From Planctomycetota bacterium (lineage in GTDB: Bacteria > Planctomycetota > Phycisphaerae > WQYP01), in assembly GCA_021780285.1 (NCBI GenBank), contig JAJXZA010000078.1:1-22111 (forward strand): a DNA stretch of 22,111 nucleotides. The letters are read 5' to 3'. The first letter of the stretch is position 1, and every line of letters starts with the position of its first letter. Positions 1 to 6,858 of this stretch are shown piece by piece. The notes under the pieces were generated by a model. That model was given only the letters and a program-made list of their open reading frames with translations, was not told where the DNA came from and did not search any database. A program made the translations under genes and the position numbers.

Positions 1-1086
1 GGCACATTTAATGCGTATGGTTTGAGTCTTTCGTGGGATTTGACCAGCCTTATAGATCGCAACGCCCGCATTGCCGCCGCCCGTTATCACCAGGGGCAGG
101 TAGACCTGCAGGTGGCGTGGCAGGAATGGCAAGCAGCCGAAGCGGCGCGGCTTGCGGTGTACAATCTCGCCGCCGTGCGAAGCGAAATTGCCCAGGCGAA
201 TAAAATCCGCACCCAATTGCACCGAAATTATGAGGCCATGCGGCAGGCTTATGGCCGGCGGCTGATTACCATTGTTGACCTTGCCGCCGCCCGCTCTGCC
301 CTGCAACAGGCCGATTCCGTTTGCCTGCAATTGCGTCAGTCGCGCCGGCAGGGGAACAATGGGCTCACCACGGCGCTGGGCATTCCGGCCGGAACGCCGA
401 TTGCCCTGCGAACCCATATACGTTTACCTTCCAAGCTGCACCTGCCGTCGGCGGCGACATTTATGCATGGCTTGCAGCAGCGCCGGTTAGACCTTGTGGC
501 GCTGCGTATGGGCTATAAAAGCCAGGATGCTTTGCTGCGGGCGGCGGTGTTGCGGCAATTTCCAAATATATCAATCGGCTTTCAGCAGGCGAGCGACACC
601 ACAAACGTGCATACCGATGGCTTCGGGGTAACACTCTCGCTGCCGATATTTGATCATAACCAGGCGAAAATCGCCGAGGCCCGCCAAACGCGCCGTCAGC
701 TTTACGACGATTACATCGCCCGCGTATTTGCCGCGAAGTCGCAGGCCACGCTGCTTCTGGCCAATATTCGCAGTCTGGAGCAGCGCATAGCCGCCGAAGA
801 AGCCGCGTCTCGCGGCTTAAGCGAACTGGTGGCCACCTATCGCAAAGCGCTGGGCTTCGGCAATGCCGACATCATCAACTACTACACGCTGGTGGAGAGG
901 CTGTATTCCCGCCGCATTGCCGTCATTAAACTCAAGGATCAACTTATACAAAACGACATTGCACTGCAATTGGCCACCGGTTTATATATGCCGGTGACGG
1001 GCGCCGTGCCGCATATGTCGCTGCAGCCCGTGGGGCGGCCTTTACGCTCGGCGGGTAGTTTGAAGCAAGGAGGCTCACATGAATAG
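1..1086 (+). CDS. TolC-like outer-membrane efflux protein (5' partial)
   Basis: Outer-membrane channel of a tripartite RND pump: a trimeric beta-barrel plus periplasmic alpha-barrel that carries substrate out of the cell. The frame is open from base 1, so the signal peptide and first helices lie outside the window; 361 residues are visible. A TTG at 22 is only an internal codon. The internal repeat typical of the OEP family is visible: an early segment YGLSLSWDLTSLIDRNARIA and a later one FGVTLSLPIFDHNQAKIAEA (about residues 208-227 of the visible part). Each is a beta-strand followed by a long Ala/Gln/Arg-rich helix. The C-terminal helix ends in DIALQLATGLYMP, usual for this family. The stop (1084-1086) overlaps the ATG of the membrane-fusion gene by 8 bp, indicating one operon. 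Family assignment is firm; substrate is unknown. Confidence 0.88.
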   Translation, partial: GTFNAYGLSLSWDLTSLIDRNARIAAARYHQGQVDLQVAWQEWQAAEAARLAVYNLAAVRSEIAQANKIRTQLHRNYEAMRQAYGRRLITIVDLAAARSALQQADSVCLQLRQSRRQGNNGLTTALGIPAGTPIALRTHIRLPSKLHLPSAATFMHGLQQRRLDLVALRMGYKSQDALLRAAVLRQFPNISIGFQQASDTTNVHTDGFGVTLSLPIFDHNQAKIAEARQTRRQLYDDYIARVFAAKSQATLLLANIRSLEQRIAAEEAASRGLSELVATYRKALGFGNADIINYYTLVERLYSRRIAVIKLKDQLIQNDIALQLATGLYMPVTGAVPHMSLQPVGRPLRSAGSLKQGGSHE

Positions 1087-2197
1087 TACTGCGGGAAAAA
1101 CGCACTCGGTTGTTGTGCCGGTGCTGGTGGCATTGATGGCCGGCGCCATTGGCGGATATCTATTGGGACATTCTATGGGTGGAGCCGCGCGTCACGGCAC
1201 AGGTATCGCACTGAAGCGACATAAACATCCGCTACCTGTGGTGGTACCTGTGGCCACGACCATGCTGCGAGAAGGGGTTATAGCGCAGCGGATTAATGCC
1301 TATGGTGTGGTGATCGCCAAGCCGAGCGCCATCCGCAATATTTCAGTTGCGTTTGAGTCGCAGGTTTCGCAGATATTGGTGGCCGCCGGCCAGCGGGTCC
1401 ATGTGAACGAGCCGCTGTTGCAGTTGACCGCCAGCCCCGATGCTTTGCTGCAACTTCAACAGGCGCAGAGCGCTGCTTCGGCATTGGCCAAAGACCTGCA
1501 GCAGGTGCAGGAGCAATATCAGTTGCGGCTGGCCACCCAGGGGCAACTGCTTTTAGCGCAGCAGCAATATGCGCAGGCCAAGCTTAAGCTTTCAGCGCTT
1601 GTTAGCCGCGGCATCGGAAAAGTTATTACGATCAAGGCAGATCACAATGGCATTGTGGCGCTTACACCGGCGCAGGTCGGCCAGATTGTTCCGCCCGGCG
1701 CACCGCTGGTGGAAATCGTTTCATCGCGTGACATCTTGGTGCGGCTTGGCGTGGAGCCGGAAGACTCCATACAGTTGCACCAGGGCCAAGCGGTGCAGTT
1801 ATTTCAGGTCAGCCGACGCAGCGGCTCCCCGCTCAATGGCCGCATTGCACTTATTACGCAAAGCGTAGACCCGGCTACACGGCTGGTGAATGTTTTTGTG
1901 ACGCCGGCCTCTGGTTCATCACTCTTGCTGGGCCAATACATCCGCGGCGTGATAACACTGGCCTCGCAGCGTGGCTTGCTGGCGCCCCGGCAGGCGGTGC
2001 TGCCGCAGCATGGGCAAAGCATACTCTTTACTGTTAAAGACGGCCTTTCCGTGCGGCATGTGGTGCATGTGGGACTGCACAACAGCTCCGAGTATGAAGT
2101 GGCGGGTGCGGGCTTGGCGGCGGGCGAGCCGGTGGTAATTGTCGGTAACAGCGAGCTTGCCAATGGCACGAAGGTATCGGTGGGAGCTGCTCGATGA
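1079..2197 (+). CDS. RND efflux periplasmic adaptor (HlyD/membrane-fusion family)
   Basis: Adaptor that links the inner-membrane RND permease to the outer-membrane channel. The protein has 372 residues. Residues 11-31 form one hydrophobic N-terminal segment (signal anchor) with no obvious lipobox. A lipoyl-like half (about 83-120, with the AAGQRVHVNEPLLQL pattern) leads into a Gln/Ala/Leu-rich alpha-helical hairpin (about 121-175). The second lipoyl half follows (IVPPGAPLVEI), then a beta-barrel and a membrane-proximal domain. Its length and domain order are normal for the family. The ATG at 1079 follows AAGGAGG at 1067-1073 with 5-nt spacing. The 3' end overlaps the permease start as ATGA at 2194-2197, so translation is probably coupled. 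Specificity cannot be read from the adaptor. Confidence 0.9.
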   Translation: MNSTAGKTHSVVVPVLVALMAGAIGGYLLGHSMGGAARHGTGIALKRHKHPLPVVVPVATTMLREGVIAQRINAYGVVIAKPSAIRNISVAFESQVSQILVAAGQRVHVNEPLLQLTASPDALLQLQQAQSAASALAKDLQQVQEQYQLRLATQGQLLLAQQQYAQAKLKLSALVSRGIGKVITIKADHNGIVALTPAQVGQIVPPGAPLVEIVSSRDILVRLGVEPEDSIQLHQGQAVQLFQVSRRSGSPLNGRIALITQSVDPATRLVNVFVTPASGSSLLLGQYIRGVITLASQRGLLAPRQAVLPQHGQSILFTVKDGLSVRHVVHVGLHNSSEYEVAGAGLAAGEPVVIVGNSELANGTKVSVGAAR

Positions 2198-5100
2198 CAT
2201 TCAACCGTTGGGTACATAACCATACGCGATCAATCTTGTTTGTGATTACTGTGCTGGCGCTCGGCGGCGCTATCTCCGGCTGGGTGCTGCCGGTGTCGCT
2301 GTTTCCGCGGGTAAGCTTTCCGCGGATACGCGCAACACTGGATTCCGGCGACCGGCCCGCGCAGCAGATGGCTGTGGCGGTGACCTACCCGGTGGAGCAA
2401 TCCGTGCGAGCCATTCCGGGAGTGGTTTCGGTGCGTTCTACCACCAGCCGCGGCTCGGCAGATATTTCGATTGATTTTGGCTGGGGTCGCAACATGGCCC
2501 AGGCACTGCTGCAGGTGCAGTTACAAATTAACCGCGTGTTGCCGCGGTTGCCGGCCGGTACCACGTTTCGGGCCAAACGGCTTGATACGACCAACTTTCC
2601 GGTGCTGGGCTACAGCCTTACCTCGCGAACGTTGTCGCTGGTGCAGCTTCGCAACATTGCGGAATACCAGCTCCGGCCGCTGATTTCGACGGTGCGGGGC
2701 GTGGCGCGCATTCAGGTGCAGGGAGGCGCGGTCGCCGAGTACCGGGTGCAGGTCAATCCGGTGCGGATGCAGTCTTTGGGGCTGACGTTGGCGGATGTTT
2801 CCAGGGCGCTTTCCAGCGCCAATGTGCTCACGTCCGTCGGGCGCCTGGAAGATCACGACAAACTGTACCTGGTGGTTTCGGATACACGATTTACCAGCCT
2901 GCAGCAAATACGCCGCACCATATTGCGATCCGGTTCTCATGGCATTGTCCGGTTGGAAGATGTGGCCCGGGTGGAGCTTTCCACCCAACCGCAATGGACA
3001 CGCGTAACCGCTGATGGCCGCGATGCGGTGCTGCTGCAGGTGTTTCAGCAGCCGGGCGGCAACACGGTGCAAATTGCCCGCGACGTCAAGCAGAAGCTTA
3101 CAGCAATTGAAGACGCATTGCCGGCGGGCGTTGTTATTGCCACCTGGTACAACCAGAGCCAATTGATTTTGGCGGCAGCTAAGTCGGTACGTGACGCGGT
3201 GATTATAGGCGTCATACTTGCGGTGTTTGTGCTGCTGTTGTTTTTGCGCAATTGGAAAATTACGCTCATCGCCGCGCTGACTGTTCCGGCGGTGCTGGCG
3301 GCCGCTACGCTGCTACTCTACCTGCTGCACATGAGCTTTAATATTATGACGCTGGGCGGCATGGCAGCTGCGGTGGGGCTGATTATTGACGATGCTATTG
3401 TCATGGTAGAACACATTGTGCGTCGTCTTGCCACAAGCGATGGCGACAGTCGGGCACGGGTCATTCTTGCGGTCAATGAGTTTACCAGACCGTTGGCGGG
3501 TTCATCGGCATCTACAGTTATCATATTCGCTCCGCTGGCCTTTTTGTCGGGTGTTACCGGGGCGTTTTTTAAGGCACTTTCGGTGACGATGGCAGCGTCG
3601 TTGTTTATTTCATTTTTTGTGGTGTGGCTGGGCGTGCCGGTGCTGGCGGTCGCCCTGCTGCGCGAGAGCGACCTGCACGAGCAGCATGGCGGTTGGATTA
3701 CCCGCCAGTTGCACCGTCTGTATCAGGGTTTTATGCAAAAGCTGCTGCCCTCGCCCTGGATGGTGCTGCTGGTGATTGCGGGCGTTCTGGGCGTGGGATA
3801 CTACGCGTATGGGCAGGTTGGCTCGGGCTTTATGCCCAAAATGGATGAGGGCGGGTTTATATTGGACTATGTGGCCCCGCCCGGAACATCACTGGCTGAA
3901 ACCAATCGTATGCTTAAGCAGGTTGAGGCCATTCTGCGCCAAGACCCCGCCGTAGACACCTACTCGCGCCGCACCGGTTTGCAGCTTGGCGGTGGACTTA
4001 CCGAATCTTACACCGGCGACTTTTTTGTGCGACTCAAGTCGTTCCCGCGGCCGCCGATCGGCGTCATCATGGCCGATATTCGCCGACGGGTGCATGCAAC
4101 GGTTCCCGCGCTGAAGATTGACACTGCTCAATTGATGCAGGACCTTATAGGCGATCTGACGGCGGTGCCTCAACCCATTGAAATTAAAATATTTTCCGAC
4201 AATACCAGGTTGCTTGATGCAACTGCCCGGCGCGTTGAGGCCGCGATTAAAACCGTTCCCGGCGTGGTAGAAGCCCGCAGCGGCATTGTGCTCTCCGGCG
4301 ATGCCATTGACATTAAAATAGACCGCGTAAAAGCCGCCCTCGAAGGCATGGATGCCGATTCGATTACCCGCCTCATTTCAGCCTATTTAACGGGTGTGGT
4401 GACTACGCATATTCAAAAAGGTCCGCAGATATTGGCTGTGCGGGTGTGGGTGCCGCACGCCAATCGCACAACCATTGGGGGTATTTCGCGGCTGATGATT
4501 CAAGCGCCCGATGGGCACCAGTTTGCGTTGGGGCAGGTGGTGCACATTCGCACGGTATCAGGCCAGCAGGAAATTACGCGCGACAATCTCAAACGCATGG
4601 TGGCGGTTAATGCCCGCATCAGCGGGCGCGACATGGGTTCGACCGTCGCGGATGTGCAGCGCGTTCTGCAGAAACCCGGCCTGTTTCCTAAGGGTATTTA
4701 TTACACGTTGGGCGGGCTATACCATCAGCAGCAGATAGCATTTCGCGGGTTATTGGTGGTGATGATTGCCGCGGTGCTACTGGTGTTTTTGCTGTTGCTG
4801 TTTTTATACGAGAGCTTTCGGGTGGCTGGCGCCATGCTCGCCATACCGCTGTTGGCATTGGCGACGGTGTTTGTTGGATTGTGGTTTACGGGCACTGAAC
4901 TCAATATTTCGTCCATGATGGGCATGACCATGGTGGTGGGCATTGTGACGGAAGTGGCCATCTTTTACTATTCCGAATACCGTGAACTTCCCGCCGAAAC
5001 GGGAGACATCCAGCGACTGATTGATGCCGGCAAAAATCGCCTCCGTCCCATCGCCATGACCAGCCTTGCGGCCATTTTGGCCCTGCTGCCGCTGGCGCTG

Positions 5101-5238
5101 GGCAGCGGCCAGGGTGCCCAGATGCAGCGCCCGCTGGCGGTGGCCATTATTTCAGGCCTGACGGTGCAATTACCGCTGACGCTGGTGGTGCTGCCGGCGC
5201 TATTGGCCATTGGTCGTCGGCCAAAGCCGGTGCCCTGA
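2194..5238 (+). CDS. RND efflux transporter permease (AcrB/CzcA superfamily)
   Basis: Inner-membrane proton antiporter that drives efflux through the adaptor and channel encoded just upstream. Its 1014 residues match the usual RND length, with the duplicated layout: TM1 at about 15-33, a first periplasmic loop, a TM2-6 block at about 335-490, TM7 at about 525-545, a second loop, and a TM8-12 block at about 850-1005. TM4 contains GLIIDDAIVMVEH with the Asp pair D399-D400, equivalent to AcrB D407/D408 and unlike the DG pattern of heavy-metal CzcA pumps. In TM10, where AcrB has Lys940-Asn941, this protein has T919-E920 (VTEVAIFYYSEY). The RLRPIAMTS motif of TM11 is present. Drug, lipid or other hydrophobic export is therefore more likely than metal export, but this is inference. 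The start overlaps the adaptor stop by 4 bp. Confidence 0.92.
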   Translation: MTFNRWVHNHTRSILFVITVLALGGAISGWVLPVSLFPRVSFPRIRATLDSGDRPAQQMAVAVTYPVEQSVRAIPGVVSVRSTTSRGSADISIDFGWGRNMAQALLQVQLQINRVLPRLPAGTTFRAKRLDTTNFPVLGYSLTSRTLSLVQLRNIAEYQLRPLISTVRGVARIQVQGGAVAEYRVQVNPVRMQSLGLTLADVSRALSSANVLTSVGRLEDHDKLYLVVSDTRFTSLQQIRRTILRSGSHGIVRLEDVARVELSTQPQWTRVTADGRDAVLLQVFQQPGGNTVQIARDVKQKLTAIEDALPAGVVIATWYNQSQLILAAAKSVRDAVIIGVILAVFVLLLFLRNWKITLIAALTVPAVLAAATLLLYLLHMSFNIMTLGGMAAAVGLIIDDAIVMVEHIVRRLATSDGDSRARVILAVNEFTRPLAGSSASTVIIFAPLAFLSGVTGAFFKALSVTMAASLFISFFVVWLGVPVLAVALLRESDLHEQHGGWITRQLHRLYQGFMQKLLPSPWMVLLVIAGVLGVGYYAYGQVGSGFMPKMDEGGFILDYVAPPGTSLAETNRMLKQVEAILRQDPAVDTYSRRTGLQLGGGLTESYTGDFFVRLKSFPRPPIGVIMADIRRRVHATVPALKIDTAQLMQDLIGDLTAVPQPIEIKIFSDNTRLLDATARRVEAAIKTVPGVVEARSGIVLSGDAIDIKIDRVKAALEGMDADSITRLISAYLTGVVTTHIQKGPQILAVRVWVPHANRTTIGGISRLMIQAPDGHQFALGQVVHIRTVSGQQEITRDNLKRMVAVNARISGRDMGSTVADVQRVLQKPGLFPKGIYYTLGGLYHQQQIAFRGLLVVMIAAVLLVFLLLLFLYESFRVAGAMLAIPLLALATVFVGLWFTGTELNISSMMGMTMVVGIVTEVAIFYYSEYRELPAETGDIQRLIDAGKNRLRPIAMTSLAAILALLPLALGSGQGAQMQRPLAVAIISGLTVQLPLTLVVLPALLAIGRRPKPVP

Positions 5239-5250
5239 TGCGAAAGGCGA

Positions 5251-5376
5251 ACTGCCGCAGCGGAAATCCAGGCTGCGGGAGTTTGCGTATTGTCTCGGTG
5301 ACATAACAAAAGTTGAGAATGTAGCGTGCCGAAAGGCATTTGAGAGCCAACTCCCGTGCACCCCATTACGACAGGC
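5251..5376 (-). pseudogene. possible relic of the C-terminus of a formylglycine-generating-enzyme (SUMF1-like) domain
   Basis: The gap between the convergent pump and sucB genes has one minus-strand frame that reads HGSWLSNAFR, then a Pro-Arg segment, then SLDFRC (H at 5356-5358, C at 5257-5259). FGE-sulfatase domains usually end in RGGSW, an Arg-x-Ala motif, a Pro-rich turn and GFRC, in the same order and with similar spacing. The expected Gly-Gly is His-Gly here and GFRC is DFRC. I see no NVWEW motif upstream in any frame. No credible start or ribosome site exists, and the frame runs on into the antisense of the permease end. It reads best as a decayed fragment. Chance resemblance is a real alternative. 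Confidence 0.3.
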
Positions 5377-5496
5377 GCAAGCCATGGCCGTTGTAAAGCA
5401 CAGTGCTGGTGGGGGTGTTGCGAATGTCAAAATCACTGCTGGGCGGAGCTGGAGTAGATCAGCCAGTCCCTGCAGAAACCTGCTTATCGTTACTTC

Positions 5497-6801
5497 TTAG
5501 ACGTCGAGCAGCAGGCGGGCCGGGTCTTCCAAAGATTCTTTAACATGTACCAGAAACGTCACCGCCTGCTGGCCATCAATGAGGCGATGATCATAAGAAA
5601 GCGCCACATACATCATAGGACGCACGACGATTTGATCGTTGACGACGACGGCTCGCTTCTCAATTTTATGCAAACCTAAAATGGCGCTTTGCGGCGGGTT
5701 TAGAATGGGAGTAGACAGGAGAGAGCCAAAAACCCCGCCGTTGGTGATGGTAAAAGTTCCGCCGCCCAGTTCTTCGAGTGAAATTTTGCCCTCACGGGCA
5801 CGCGTGGCAAGCCGCTTAATTTCATTTTCAATTTGCGCCATAGAAAGCCGATTGGCGTATCGCACCACGGGTACAATAAGACCTTTTTCAGTTGATACGG
5901 CCACGCTGAGGTGGACGTTGTTTTTATAGACAATGGTGTGATCTTGAATTTGGGCGTTGACCGCAGGTACGGCCTTGATGGCAGCACAGGCGGCACGGGC
6001 AAAGAACGACATAAAGCCCAAGCCAACACCGTGATGCTTTTCAAACCGGTCTTTGTACTTTTCGCGCAGGGCCATGACCGCAGACATGTCAATTTCGTTG
6101 AATGTGGTAAGGATGGCCGCGGTATGCTGTGCTTCAACAAGTCTACGGGCGACGGTTTCGCGCAGTTTAGACATTTCAACGCGTGTTTCTTCCGGTTGGC
6201 CGGATAGATCGGCGGGCACGGCGGGAAGGGCCGACGGTCGGAGGCTGGCTGCGGCGGCAGGTGCCCCACGCGACTCGCGTGAGGTTTGTGTGGCGGCCAC
6301 ATCGGCCGCTGGAGCGCCGCGGCTGCCTGCATTTGATTCGATATATTGCAGCACATCGCCTTTGGTAATTCGATTGCCAGGACCTGTTGGCGGGACGCGG
6401 GTTGCGTCAATTCCATTTTCGGCCGTCAATCGCTGTACCGAAGGGCTAAGCGGGCGATCATCCTTCGAGCCGTTGGGAGCCGTTGTGGACCCACTGCCAG
6501 TTTTGATACCCGGCTTGGCATCTGCTGGCGCTGGGGCGGAAACGCCAGCGGCCTTGGCGGACGTGTCAATTTGGGCAATAAGATCGCCCACGTTTACGGT
6601 CTGCCCTTTGGCCTTGACAATATGCAGAATGCCGGAGCCGCCTGCAGGCAGTTCCACGCTGGCTTTGTCGGTTTCAAGTTCGGCAACGACATCATCTGGG
6701 GCAACCATTTGGCCGTCGGTCTTTACCCAGTTGGCAATGCGGGCTTCGGTAATAGATTCGCCCAGGCCGGGCACATGCAGATCGAGCAACGTTGTTGACA
6801 T
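5497..6801 (-). CDS. sucB: 2-oxoglutarate dehydrogenase E2, dihydrolipoyllysine-residue succinyltransferase
   Basis: Cytoplasmic core of the 2-oxoglutarate dehydrogenase complex: it takes the succinyl group from E1 on a swinging lipoyl arm and passes it to CoA. The 434 residues hold a lipoyl domain (about 4-78) with the lipoylated lysine K46 in ELETDKASVELP, an Ala/Pro/Gly-rich linker, a peripheral subunit-binding domain (about 117-154, PLSPSVQRLTAENGID), a second Pro/Ala linker, and the catalytic domain (about 205-434). The catalytic HRLIDG motif (H405, D409) is intact. The end LLLDV closely matches the LLLDL of SucB proteins and helps separate it from pyruvate and branched-chain E2s. ATG at 6801 follows an AAGGA-type site. 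It lies 57 nt downstream of sucA, surely in the same transcript. Confidence 0.95.
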   Translation of the reverse strand: MSTTLLDLHVPGLGESITEARIANWVKTDGQMVAPDDVVAELETDKASVELPAGGSGILHIVKAKGQTVNVGDLIAQIDTSAKAAGVSAPAPADAKPGIKTGSGSTTAPNGSKDDRPLSPSVQRLTAENGIDATRVPPTGPGNRITKGDVLQYIESNAGSRGAPAADVAATQTSRESRGAPAAAASLRPSALPAVPADLSGQPEETRVEMSKLRETVARRLVEAQHTAAILTTFNEIDMSAVMALREKYKDRFEKHHGVGLGFMSFFARAACAAIKAVPAVNAQIQDHTIVYKNNVHLSVAVSTEKGLIVPVVRYANRLSMAQIENEIKRLATRAREGKISLEELGGGTFTITNGGVFGSLLSTPILNPPQSAILGLHKIEKRAVVVNDQIVVRPMMYVALSYDHRLIDGQQAVTFLVHVKESLEDPARLLLDV

Positions 6802-6858
6802 GGCATTCCTTGCGTAAAACTCTTACACGTCATCCGTGCAGTATAGCGCTGCGGCGGC

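Noticed and set aside
2194..5238. CzcA-type heavy-metal exporter
   Set aside because: TM4 has the DD pair of the hydrophobic/drug class rather than the DG pattern of metal pumps, and no metal-binding genes are nearby.
5210..5500. Plus-strand 96-codon frame bridging the RND permease end and the sucB end
   Set aside because: It starts inside the permease gene, has no ribosome site, and the product has no family features. The minus-strand FGE-like reading is more informative.
6053..6817. Plus-strand open frame of 254 codons antisense to sucB
   Set aside because: It mirrors the third-position-rich coding of sucB, has no ribosome site, and its translation is Ala/Ser/Arg low-complexity.
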